Source: JBAZWV01 sp041660225
Lineage (GTDB): Bacteria > Patescibacteriota > Patescibacteriia > 2-12-FULL-60-25
Assembly (NCBI GenBank): GCA_041660225.1
Contig: JBAZWV010000001.1
Coordinates: forward strand, 402,877 to 466,876
DNA length: 64,000 nucleotides
Direction of reading: 5' to 3'
Positions 23,522 through 33,500 of this stretch are shown here, piece after piece (the stretch's first letter is position 1; every line of letters begins with the position of its first letter). A model generated the notes under the pieces. It saw only the letters and a list, made by a program, of their open reading frames with translations, ran no database searches and had not been told where the DNA came from. The position numbers were made by a program, and so were the translations under genes.

Positions 23522-24772
23522 TTAAAACAAAGGAGATTGTACCGCTTTCTGAAAAGACGTGCGCGGACGAATAACGCCGTATTCACCGTCATACCCTAGC
23601 GTAAGATCAACGTCACCGCGTCGAACAGCCATGATCGCTGCAACGATTTCCGGTGATGAGATGCTTGCGAGTTCTGCTTCGGGAAGATCAAGAAGAACCG
23701 CGAATTCACTGACCTTCGCATCATGGAATCGTTTTACTTCCGTGGCAACGCGTTTACTTTTTGGAGAAACACCGACAACGCTCGAAAGAATCTCCGCGAG
23801 TGGAACGATGGAACGAAACGGAACGGATCGTTCGGGACGCGGCGGATGCGGATCGCGATCTGCAAGATCGGAAATGCGATGTAATACGCCGATCGTGAGT
23901 GGTTTTCCGCATTTCGGACATATTCCGTTTCTTTTTTTTGTTTCTTCGGGTTCACACCAAAAATCACACGCGCGATGTCCATCGGTGTGATATTTTCCTT
24001 CTTCCGGAAAAAATTCGATCGTTTCGATAAACTTCGATGCGTCATGCTCAACGAAGATGCGCCGTAATTCGTCGAATGACGGACGTTCCATTTCAAATAC
24101 ATTCGCTTCGCGTCCGAGATTTTCCGGTGAGTGCGCATCGGAATTCGAAACAAGGAAGACGCGGTCCAGCGCGGACAGGCGCCAATTCATTGCAGGATCG
24201 GAAGAGAGTCCCGTTTCAATCGCGTAGATGTTCTTCGCTCCTTCCTCGCCAAAGCACTCCTCGATCGCATTAAATCCGGATTGGGATCCAAAAATAGCAA
24301 ACCACGGCGTCCATGCGTGAGCCGGAATAAAGAGACAGCGTGGATCAGCTTCCAGCGTCATCTTCAACAATTCCTCGGAATCGATACCGACGATGGGTCG
24401 TCCGTCGCTTTTGAGGTTGCATCCTCTGTCGTTCAGGGCTTTTGTGAGGCGATCCAGAGCTGCGAGATTCGGAAACAGGATCAGATGATGGACACGTCGG
24501 ACCTTGTCGGCACGTTTATAAATGCACGAAATCTCGGTTGAAAGGAGAAAACGCGTGGGCGAAGAGCTGTCTTTGAGAGAAAACGCCCCTTCTCCCACAT
24601 CTTCAAGCAGCTTTCCGATATCTTCACGCCACGCAGGATGAAAGGCGTCAGAGGTGCCTACGAACCCGATTCCTTTGATTTCGCAAGCTCTCGCAATATT
24701 CGGCAGGGTCAGGTTTTTAGAACATGCCCGTGACCATTTGGAGTGCAGGTGAAAGTCGGTAATGATGCGCAT
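23522..24772 (-). CDS. Endonuclease Q-like PHP-domain nuclease
   Basis: A 416-residue protein resembling EndoQ, which in archaea and some bacteria nicks DNA 5' to deaminated bases and abasic sites. The PHP metal site is visible: TDFHLHSKWSRACSKNL near the start, GTSDAFHPAWREDI, STEISCIYK, RRVHHLILFPN, FIPAHAWTPWFAIFG and VSNSDAHSPENLGREANVF. A zinc-type knuckle follows (CDFWCEPEETKKRNGICPKCGKPLTIGV), as in EndoQ. The last 110 residues (IVPLAEILSSVVGV...FAVLLDLPEAELASISSPEIVAAIMAVRRGDVDLTLGYDGEYG) match the C-terminal region of that family. It would complement MutY in base-damage repair. Confidence 0.85.
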   Translation of the reverse strand: MRIITDFHLHSKWSRACSKNLTLPNIARACEIKGIGFVGTSDAFHPAWREDIGKLLEDVGEGAFSLKDSSSPTRFLLSTEISCIYKRADKVRRVHHLILFPNLAALDRLTKALNDRGCNLKSDGRPIVGIDSEELLKMTLEADPRCLFIPAHAWTPWFAIFGSQSGFNAIEECFGEEGAKNIYAIETGLSSDPAMNWRLSALDRVFLVSNSDAHSPENLGREANVFEMERPSFDELRRIFVEHDASKFIETIEFFPEEGKYHTDGHRACDFWCEPEETKKRNGICPKCGKPLTIGVLHRISDLADRDPHPPRPERSVPFRSIVPLAEILSSVVGVSPKSKRVATEVKRFHDAKVSEFAVLLDLPEAELASISSPEIVAAIMAVRRGDVDLTLGYDGEYGVIRPRTSFQKAVQSPLF

Positions 24773-24790
24773 GCAGACAAGAGTAATACA

Positions 24791-24822
24791 AAAGCCCCTC
24801 CTTACGTAAGGAGGGGCTTTTC
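24791..24822 (-). terminator. Bidirectional terminator upstream of the endonuclease gene
   Basis: A 32-base near-perfect palindrome (AAAAGCCCCTCCTTAC and its complement) ends the LytR_C-domain gene on the minus strand, just before the start region of the endonuclease gene. Confidence 0.88.
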
Positions 24823-24836
24823 GTGGAAAATATGCG

Positions 24837-25631
24837 TTACGGTGTGAAGTTGGCGCCGAGGATCACGAGGAAGTCGCCTTTCAGGACTCCTTCGGCGGCG
24901 GGAGCGTCAATGATTTGAGCTCCGGTGATGGCTTTGAGCGTTTCGAGGGTCTTTGGAAGCGGCTTGGACGAATCACGAATGATGATCACGGTTTGTTCGT
25001 AGGTTTTTACCTTTGCGTCGGTCGGTGGTAGGACCGTGAGACCGGCGGCTTTGAGTTTATCAGACATGCTACGACCGAGGCCGGCGGTAAGCGTTCCGTT
25101 TCGGACTTCGATCGTCGCTTCTTCCGTTGCGTCCGCCGTTGGCGTGGTCGAACTTGATGCCGGAGGAGCGCTGACAGGCAACGCCGCAAGAATAATGTCG
25201 CGTGACGGCGAATAGAGAATCGCTTTGTCGGACCAGACGAGCAGACGATCTCCATTTTGTGCATCCTTATAGAAGAGCGGGCTCTGTTGTTTGAGAAGAT
25301 CTGCGTTTTCGATGGTTGCGATCGTCGGTTCTTCGTTCGGATTCACGATAATGTGCTTTGCGACGCGCGCGATCAAGCTCTTTACGTCGTCCGTGGAGCC
25401 CGGTGCAGAAGCATTCTCCCCCGTTGTCGGAGTTCCCGGCTGTATTTTGTTGCCCATGCTGCTCTTGAGAGCAAGAACAGCCGCCGTGACGAAGACGATC
25501 AGCAAAACGATGAGCGCGATCGGAGATGGGCGTGTGGCTGTTGGAGCGGGAGATGCCGCACGCGTTGTGCGAGGCGTTGGCGACACCGTTTCGTCTGAAG
25601 ACGAAGATGCGCGAGAAATTTTTCGTGCCAT
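24837..25631 (-). CDS. Membrane protein with LytR C-terminal-like domain
   Basis: A 264-residue protein with a Ser/Thr/Pro-rich N terminus, one membrane segment (PIALIVLLIVFVTAAVLAL, residues about 36-54) and an extracytoplasmic part. The middle (EEPTIATIENADLLKQQSPLFYKDAQNGDRLLVWSDKAILYSPSRDIILAALP) is shared with the next upstream gene. The C-terminal 90 residues (IEVRNGTLTAGLGRSMSDKLKAAGLTV...TVIIIRDSSKPLPKTLETLKAITGAQ) match the LytR_C fold that is often attached to cell-wall polymer ligases, but the ligase domain is absent. A role in envelope polymer handling is only an inference. Confidence 0.8.
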   Translation of the reverse strand: MARKISRASSSSDETVSPTPRTTRAASPAPTATRPSPIALIVLLIVFVTAAVLALKSSMGNKIQPGTPTTGENASAPGSTDDVKSLIARVAKHIIVNPNEEPTIATIENADLLKQQSPLFYKDAQNGDRLLVWSDKAILYSPSRDIILAALPVSAPPASSSTTPTADATEEATIEVRNGTLTAGLGRSMSDKLKAAGLTVLPPTDAKVKTYEQTVIIIRDSSKPLPKTLETLKAITGAQIIDAPAAEGVLKGDFLVILGANFTP

Positions 25632-25672
25632 AGGATTACGATAAGTATATCACACCGCAAACCAAAATACGT

Positions 25673-26092
25673 TTACGGCGTGTCTGGTGATGCTTCAACA
25701 TCGGTTGTCGCTGCTGCTCCGAGGTTGAGCGGCGCAACTTCGACAATTTTTTTACTTTCCGGATCGTATAAAATCGCTTTTTTTGCTTTCGTGAAGATCA
25801 ACACCTTGAATCCGATCTTCGCATTCGCAAAAAATTCCTGTCCTTGAAGTCGATCAAGATTCGAAACTGTTGCGACGGTCGGTGTTTCATCCGTCGGCAA
25901 CACGATCAGTTGTGAAACTTCCGCCACGAGATCCTCGGTCTGAACGCGAGCAATTTCTTGCGGGTTTTGTTTCATCTCCGCAACTTCCTTTTTCGCCTTC
26001 GTATACCCCTGATAAAAGAACGCCGCGCTCCCCGCAACGATGATAAGCGCGATAACCCCTATTTGAAGTGCGTACTTTTTCAAGATATCCAT
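25673..26092 (-). CDS. Short membrane protein, paralog of the middle part of the next gene
   Basis: A 139-residue protein with an N-terminal membrane segment (YALQIGVIALIIVAGSAAFFYQGY). An outward-facing domain (ETPTVATVSNLDRLQGQEFFANAKIGFKVLIFTKAKKAILYDPESKKIVEVAPL) parallels residues about 100-155 of the LytR_C-type neighbour (EEPTIATIENADLL...AILYSPSRDIILAALP). It lacks the LytR_C domain. ATG 26092 starts the membrane segment; AGGTGAG lies 5 bases upstream and an extended -10 (TGATAGAAT) 11 bases upstream. Gap to the downstream neighbour is 41 bases, so the two are probably one unit. Confidence 0.78.
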   Translation of the reverse strand: MDILKKYALQIGVIALIIVAGSAAFFYQGYTKAKKEVAEMKQNPQEIARVQTEDLVAEVSQLIVLPTDETPTVATVSNLDRLQGQEFFANAKIGFKVLIFTKAKKAILYDPESKKIVEVAPLNLGAAATTDVEASPDTP

Positions 26093-26158
26093 AAATCTCA
26101 CCTATTCTATCATAATTGTTCGTTGACGGACCCATTCGTTGTATGGCAGCGGTAGAAT

Positions 26159-26815
26159 ATGCCTCATCGCCGTTCAATCCGATTGCCATCATTCGATTAC
26201 GCCTCTCCCAATGCGTATTTCGTAACGATCTGCGCGTTTCAACGTGAGTGTTTATTTGGAGATATTGTAAAAGGAGAGATGCGATTGAATGAGGTTGGGA
26301 AGACTGTTAGAGAGGAATGGGTGCGCATAGAAAAAATTCATTCGAACATCGAACTGGATGAATTCATCGTTATGCCGAATCATATTCACGGAATCATTTG
26401 GATAACGGAATCAATGGACCCCGTAGGGGCTAACCCCGGGTTCGCCCCTCCGACGAATACAATTGTTCATTCTCATCCCATAAAAAAATCGAATGCATCA
26501 AACGGAACGTGCAGGCCGGATCTGCACGGAACCACACGAAATCTGTTGAATGAGACACGTATGTCGGACGGGGCGAACCCGGGGTTAGCCCCTACACGGG
26601 TACGGTTGAAACGGGGTGCGGTGGGGTCAATTATTGCTCAATTCAAATCCATCGTGACGAAACGAATTTTGACAAAAGATGAACTATTCGGGCCTGTTTG
26701 GCAACGGAATTATTACGAACATGTCATCCGTAATGATGCGGCATTAAATAATATTCGATCGTATCTTCAAATGAATCCATCGAAATGGATTGAAGATGAC
26801 GAATACCAGTCATAA
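26159..26815 (+). CDS. REP-associated tyrosine transposase (RAYT, Y1/HUH type)
   Basis: A 218-residue single-strand transposase of the TnpA_REP group. The HUH motif is in EFIVMPNHIHGIIW and the catalytic Tyr in FGPVWQRNYYEHVIRN; the N terminus RRSIRLPSFDYASPNAYFVTICAFQRECLFG is typical. A low-complexity insert of about 75 residues splits the fold and is bounded by PVGANPGFAPP and DGANPGLAPT. The DNA encoding these two peptides forms a perfect 26-bp inverted repeat (26423-26448 and 26570-26595). The element thus carries REP-like hairpins inside its own gene. It is the only transposase in the window. Confidence 0.9.
   Translation: MPHRRSIRLPSFDYASPNAYFVTICAFQRECLFGDIVKGEMRLNEVGKTVREEWVRIEKIHSNIELDEFIVMPNHIHGIIWITESMDPVGANPGFAPPTNTIVHSHPIKKSNASNGTCRPDLHGTTRNLLNETRMSDGANPGLAPTRVRLKRGAVGSIIAQFKSIVTKRILTKDELFGPVWQRNYYEHVIRNDAALNNIRSYLQMNPSKWIEDDEYQS
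26423..26448. repeat. REP-like hairpin unit, left copy inside the RAYT gene
   Basis: A 26-bp unit beginning GTAGGGGCTAACCC and ending TTCGCCCC. It is itself an imperfect palindrome (one mismatch in an 11-bp stem) and is an exact reverse complement of 26570-26595. Confidence 0.85.
26570..26595. repeat. REP-like hairpin unit, right copy inside the RAYT gene
   Basis: Exact reverse complement of 26423-26448, with 121 bp between the two copies. Both copies remain in frame and encode GANPG-type peptides. Confidence 0.85.
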
Positions 26816-26842
26816 AAACAGCGGGACCGAGCCGCTGTTTTT
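26814..26842 (+). terminator. Bidirectional intrinsic terminator
   Basis: AAAAACAGCGG and CCGCTGTTTTT with a 7-base loop, overlapping the stop of the transposase gene and lying 18 bases past the end of the minus-strand pentapeptide gene. Confidence 0.88.
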
Positions 26843-26859
26843 ATGAAATAATCTTTTAC

Positions 26860-27483
26860 TCACGGCGTCAGGTGCCCGACACACGTCCCCTCATTGTCAT
26901 CACTGTTTGTTGCATCTGGACAGATCGTACTCCAATACGCAGCTCCATCTAAACTACTAGCGGTGAGTCCAAATGAATCTGTAAGATTCGTATTTGTAAG
27001 GTTCACCCCCGTCAGAGTAGAACTAGTGAAATCGACGGAATCTGCTTGTGCCGCCTCGAGAGAGGCATTTATAAGATTTGATGAAGAGAAGTTTGAGGCT
27101 GTCAATGTTGCGCCTGTAAACACAGCATTGGTCATGGTCGTATGACTGAAATTTGAGTCGACGATATAGGCGCTCTTTAACCAAGCGCTTGATAGATCCC
27201 TTCCTTGAAGATCTATTCCGTCCAAGGAACAATTTCCACAAATAAGAGGAAACTCCGTTCCCACTTCCGGTCCCTGTCGCCAGGTGATAGACGTCTCGCC
27301 GACGCTACAGTTCGTTGATGAAGCGATCCGGAGCAATCCGGTCAGGTCGCTTTCGCATCCATATATCAGATCCGTCCCCGCCCCAATGGCTACGGCGGAC
27401 CATGGAATAAAGAGACGCGAAAATACCGAAAAAACCATCATGCCGAATGAAAATGCGACCAGTATTTTGACCTTGGAGGTCAT
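26860..27483 (-). CDS. Exported pentapeptide-repeat protein
   Basis: A 207-residue protein. The N terminus (MTSKVKILVAFSFGMMVFSVFSRLFIPWSAVAIGA) is a signal peptide or anchor, then a Cys-containing segment (YGCESDLTGLLRIASSTNCSVGE; LICGNCSLDG). Next come about 15 five-residue repeats of the A(D/N)LXX type (IDLQGRDLSSAWLKSAYIVDSNF...AVFTGATLTASNFSSSNLINASL...VNLTNTNLTDS), a right-handed quadrilateral helix. Two more cysteines close the C terminus. The start is uncertain: AAAGGAGGT lies 25 bases before ATG 27483, too far for normal use, and 12 bases before an ATG in another frame (27496). It lies directly downstream of the giant protein gene. Role unknown, probably surface. Confidence 0.78.
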   Translation of the reverse strand: MTSKVKILVAFSFGMMVFSVFSRLFIPWSAVAIGAGTDLIYGCESDLTGLLRIASSTNCSVGETSITWRQGPEVGTEFPLICGNCSLDGIDLQGRDLSSAWLKSAYIVDSNFSHTTMTNAVFTGATLTASNFSSSNLINASLEAAQADSVDFTSSTLTGVNLTNTNLTDSFGLTASSLDGAAYWSTICPDATNSDDNEGTCVGHLTP

Positions 27484-27598
27484 ATGTTTGGGACATGAAA
27501 AGAGTAAACCTCCTTTCAGTATCGCAAACACGCCCTAAATTTTCGCTAAAAATATAGTAAGCTTTTATTAAAGTGGAGGTATTAACTCAACCGTACTT

Positions 27599-30500
27599 TT
27601 ACGGAGCGGGCTCAGGGACGGGAGTGGGCTCTGGTGCAGGAGCAGGGGCCGGTGCTGGGGCCGGTTCGGGCGCTGGTTCTGGCTCAGGCATGGGTTCTGG
27701 CTCTGGTGCAGCTTCAGGCTCCGGAGTCGGCTCCGGTTCGGTTGCTGGCTCCTCTTCTGTCACCGGTTCGGGTTCGGGGGTGGGTTCTGGCTCCGGAGCC
27801 GGGGTGGGTTCAGGGGTTGGAGTCGGTTCGGGATTTTGAGTTGGATCGGGTGTCGGTTCGGGGGTGGGTTCAGATGCGACAACAACCGTCGAAGTGGCGT
27901 TCGGATCGAGGTTCCAGGTGCTGGTGGAAGACGAGAGGAAGATTTTCACATCCTTCACGGCGAAGGCGGTCCAGCTGAATGGCATGTCCTTTTCGGCACG
28001 CTTGTTAAGCAAGATCGTGAAGCCCTTGGTGTTCTTCTTGGAGACGATGAAGCGAATGTCTTCGGCGAAGAGCTCTTCTTCACGCTGGCCTTCGATATAG
28101 GTCGGATCGTTGGCGATTTCTTCGTCAGTCTTTTGATCGACGGAGAGCGTGGCGTTCACAATCGGCTGGGCCAAATACTCATCGTCGAAGAGAACATCGA
28201 CGGCGCGATGACCGGCACCGATCACGGCGAATCCGGCAGTATCCGCGTTGAAGTACGGACGGCCGATAAAGACGAGATCGTTCATGAACAAGATCTGATC
28301 GCCGATCGAGCTGATCGAATCGACCGTGAGTCCCCCGTTCAAGATTGTCGGCTGGTTGTCGACAACGACGCTGCTCGAAGCATTCATGAGGTCTTCAAGA
28401 TTCAAGGCTTCGAGAATACCGACGCGGCTAAAGAGGCTGGCTGTGCTCGAAGCGATATCGAGCGTGCTCGTTGCAAGAGCTGCAGCCTGCGAGGAAAGTT
28501 CGTCGGCACGCGTGAACAACGTATCGAGGATCGGGCTCTGGATGTCAGTAGCAATCAAGAGCGTCGTCGAAACACTGCCACCGAAGATGGAATTTCCAGC
28601 AGCCGTGAGATTCGTGACTTGGAGCGTGCTCGTCGCGAGCTGTGCGATGACGTCGTTAAACGTGAGCGGGACGGCGGGCTCGGTCGTCGATGCCATGAAT
28701 GCGGTAATGAGGCCGTCTAATCCCGTGATCTCACCTGCCGTGATCTTTTGCGCGATGATTTCACCGGCGAAGAAGGCGTTCCCGACGCTATCGACTGACA
28801 TGAGAACGCCTTCTGTAGACGACGCATTCTTGATGACGAACGAGTTTTCGTTTCCAAGATTCATCGTAAGAGCGCCAGTCTGATTCAAGACACGGATTGA
28901 ATCGAGCGTGAGCTCCATGGTCGTAATCTTAGGTGCAACGATCTCATTTTCAGCCATAACATTGCGCGTCAGAATGTCGACACTCGATGTGGCCGATGTG
29001 TACTTTTGGTTGATCAGCCATGCCATCGCATCACCGCCTGTCACTTCGGGATTATCGAGACCGGAACCGTTGTAGTAGCCGTTTTGGATAAACACCATCA
29101 CTTTTGCCGTCCCACTACCGTCATAGGACGAAAGTGCTTTACCGATAACAGGACCAGCTTTTGTAGCCTTCATGGCAATGCCCGGCTCGGAAGACGGGGT
29201 CAGCATGTCACCAATATTGATCGGCCCGTTTTCAAATGAAACCTTCACTGGCACGCGACCAGCAAGCGCGACAAGAACCGGTATACCCGCACCCTCTTTG
29301 TTACTGATAACAAGACCTGGCTGTGTCGAAACGATACCGATAACGTTTTTATCATAGGCTCTTTCGGCTCGCTTTACCCCCGCTCCCGACTTGAGAAGTC
29401 CGTCTAAGCTGACAATTTCTCCCGACTTCAGGGTATCATCTTGGCTGTAATAGACTTCCGCCAAGTCCGCACCGCTCACCGTCTGGTTCACTTCTGCAAC
29501 TACGAGAGACATTTTGGTCGAGGATGTGCCGTTTTGTACGGATGCCTTCATACATTGCGAATATGAAACGGCAGCGGCCGTATTCGGTCCGTCGATGATA
29601 CTGACAGCCAAGGAAGCGGTAAACCCCGCAACGTTTTGCAAGTTTTCAGTGGCTTGTGCAACGGCGGGCGTCGTCGTACATCCCTGACCGTTCAGCGAAC
29701 GGCGAACATTCATATAAATAACGTTTGCGGTAGCAGGGTTGGTACGAGCGGTAGCGTTGGCGGTGATCCACATTTCCGAGGCTACTGTTCTTGGCGTCGT
29801 TGTTACTCCAATCGTCAATCTTTCTTGAAGGTAAAGCGTACTACTGGCGGTTGAACTCGCCGTCCACACTTCCGGCAATCCAGAACAGTTCACATTGCCG
29901 TTCGCATCCGTGCCGAGAGACGCGCATCCTGTTGTGCCGCTTATCGCGAATTTGGAGGTCGAGGCGTTGTTGAACGAGGCATTCATGGCACCGATCGTCC
30001 CTTGGATGAATGCATCATCGCCGTTCAGTGCGAATCCTCCGTTCAATCCACCGGTATATGTGGAATTTCCAACGATCAAGTTGGCGTTTCCGGTGCGACC
30101 AACCTGGAGGGAAGAGGTCACGGAAGCAACCTGGAAGTAGAACGGGGCTGTTGCCGAAGCCGAGGCACCGATCACGAGTGAGCGCGTTGACGTGGCGACA
30201 CGCAAGAGGTCCGTGGCTGGAACATCCACCCAGCCGACACTGGCGCCCGGAGGTCCGGCTGTGAGACAGTTTGTGCCGTTCGCGAGACAGACAGATTGCC
30301 CGCCGACCTGCATATCTGTACCGGCGCGGATGATGCCGTCGGCATAAATATCTTTCCAGCCCACAGTTACGGAGCCGAGATCGGAGGTGTTGTCGGCTGC
30401 CGGGCCGACGGTTCCGCTGCCGAGGGTCAGGTTTCCACCGGTGGTCACAAGATATCCATCGCCAAAGCGGGTGTTCCCGGCAACGAAGTCACCGTTCGTA

Positions 30501-33500
30501 TAGACGGAGCTCGCCGAGCCGATATTGCCGGAGACAAAGAGGTCACCGCCATCCAGCTGGAAGGCGCTGTTTGTGATGGTTGATGTCGGTCCGCCGATCA
30601 CGACGTTGGTACTCGAACCGTTGGCACCCACAAAGAGACGGCTCGATGTCGTGGATGTCAGGAAACGGAACGGGGCGAATGCGATCGAGACGCCTCCGAT
30701 GAGAAGATCGGTCGTAGCGCTGGCCAAATATGTCGAATCCTGGATCGTGTCGTGACCCCAGAAGTTGCTGCCGCCCGATGCCTGACAGTTCGTACCATTC
30801 GCGAGACATACGGACTGACCGCCGACGATCACATCCGTAAGCGCCCGAATCGTTCCGGAAGAGTAGATGTTGTCCCATGAACGAGTGGCCGAACCGAGGT
30901 CAAATTTGTCGTTCGCGTGCGGGAGGATCGCTCCGGAGAACATGCGGGTTGCGGAAGCAGTACCGGCAACCGAGAATAATTCGGACGGGAGCTTGGTCGC
31001 CGAGTAATCCCCGATTCCCACAAATCCGTTGGTATTTATGAAGACGCCACCTGAGTTGTTCGCGAACAGAGTCACCGGATGGTCTGTCACCGTTCCAATG
31101 AGAGCTTGGTTTTGACTCGAGAAGTTTCCAATCTCGATCTCGAATTGCACACCGTTGGATCCATCACGGAAGACGTTCAGGTTTTGGCCCAAGGTTTCTG
31201 AACCAAAGGTATACCCGGCGGGAAACAACGTGCCATCCGCCGGACCGACCATGAATTTCGCCGCCGGAATCGTCACGCCACCCACGCCAACGTTACCGCC
31301 ATTCGACTGAAGAATGACGTCCTGTGCGCTATTGATATTCAGATCGCCTCCGTAGCTCGTGATAAATTCACTTCCCATATAGGTACCCGTCCCCGCAACG
31401 AAGGTGCCGTTCGTAAAAACGGATGAAGCAGAACCGATATTTCCCGTCGTGAACAAATCGTCTCCATTCAGCTGGAAGTCCGAATGCGTCATCGTCGATG
31501 TCGGTCCTCCGATCACAACGTTCGTGCTGGATCCGTAGGCACCGATGTAGAAACGAGAAGAGGTTGTTGAAACTTCGAAACGGAACGGAGCGTTGGTGAC
31601 GCCTGAGCCTCCGATGAGAACATCGACAGTGGTCGTCGTCGGATAGATCAAATCTCCCGTAGCGTTATACGTGAAGAAATTGGAACCGCCGCCGCTGCCC
31701 ACCTGACAGTTCGTGCCGTCCGCGAGACACACCGCCACGCCTCCGACCGTGAGCGTCGTCGTCAGTTCGAGGTTGGTTCCTGTCGCACTGGTGAACGTCG
31801 TATTCGGAAGGGAGATGTCGGTTGCGGTGACGACGATAGAAGCACCGGGGCGGGAAATGAAGCCGTCACCGAAGAGCGTCGTGCCCGGACCGGCAATAAA
31901 GGCACCGTTCGAGTAGACGGAGGAAACGCTCCCGATATTACCCTGAACCAAGAGGTCATCGCCGTTCAAGCTGAAATTCGGGTTCACGCCACCGCCGTAC
32001 GTCGAGGTTCCGACAAAGAGGTTTGCGTTTCCGACGCGACCGATCTGGAGAGATGAGGTCACGGATTGGACGTCGAAGTAGAACGGAGCCGTGGCAGATG
32101 CCGTGGCACCGATCACGACATCGCGTGTTGCGGTGACAGGACGGATGAACTCCGAGACCGAGCTATCGAACCACAAACTGTCACCGCCGCTGGCAGCGAG
32201 ACAGTTGCTTCCATCGGACAAACACACGAGCGTGTCGTTGATGCGCGTGTTTGCCGGGAGGCGAGCGACCATCGTGACATTGAGCGCGGTAGATGTTGTA
32301 TTTGTTCCCGTCGCGTAGGTCCATGTGAGGCCCGTCGGATTGAAGATGCCGACCGAGAAATTCGTAAAGGAGGCATCGGTCGCGAAAATGCTGCTACCGG
32401 TCGCGCTCGTGAACGTGAGCGTCGAAAGCGAGGTCGATGCCGCCGCGAGGCTGCCCGAGAGTGTCAGGCTCGTACCGGTTGCGTTGGTGAAGCGAAGTGA
32501 CGTGAGGTTGGACTGGCCGGTCACGCCGAGGCTCGTGGACGTTGCGTTGGTTGATGTTGAGTTTCCGAAGACGCCGTTGAAGCGGAGCGAGCCGGAACCA
32601 AGAGAGAGACCGAGGTCGACAGACGGTGTGACAAAACCACCAGACGCCGTGAGTGACAGGTTGCCGTTCGTGTTTGAAATGAAGCCGTCTCCGAACAGTG
32701 TGTTGCCAGCAATGAACGCGCCATTCGAGTAGACGGAGGAAACCGAACCGATGTTGCCGGCGACGGCAAGGTCGTTTCCGGATAACTGGAATAGCGTGTT
32801 TGTAATCGCACCGGTGGCGCTTCCGATCGTGACGTCCATGTTGCTCGTCTGACCGAGAATGAGGCGGTTGGTCGGCTCTGAGAATCCATCAAGTTTGAAG
32901 AAGACGGGAGCCGTGGTCGTGGCCGCTCCACCGATGACGATATCGGTCGTGGCTGTCGTCCCGCTCAATACATCGCTTGCGTTGTTGTAGGACCATCCGA
33001 TGCCTCCGCTGCCGCCCGATGTCGGACAGTTGATACCGTTTGCAAGACAGACGGATGAACCACCAACGATCACATCCGTGAGGACGCGGACCGTTCCGGA
33101 AGAGTAGATATTCTCCCATGAGCGCGTCGCGGAACCGAGATCGTACAAATCGTTGCTGTGCGGCAGGATGTTGCCGGACGACATGCGCGTGGCAGAAGCC
33201 GTGCCAGCGACAGAAAGCACTTCGGACGGGAGGTTGGTTGGTGTGTATGGACCAATTCCAACCATTCCATCAACACCGATAAAGATGCCATTAACGCTAT
33301 TATCCGTGAAAAGCTTGATGGGATGGCTGGTGACCGTTCCGAGCATCGCCTGGTTCTGACTTGAGAAGTTTCCAACGTTGATGTCAAATTGAACGCCATT
33401 TGAGCTGTCACGGAAGGCGGTTTGCATCTGGCCGGTGACATCAACCGCGAAGTCGTACACATCGTCTCCAAGGTTTGCCGTCGCATCACCGACCGTGAGT

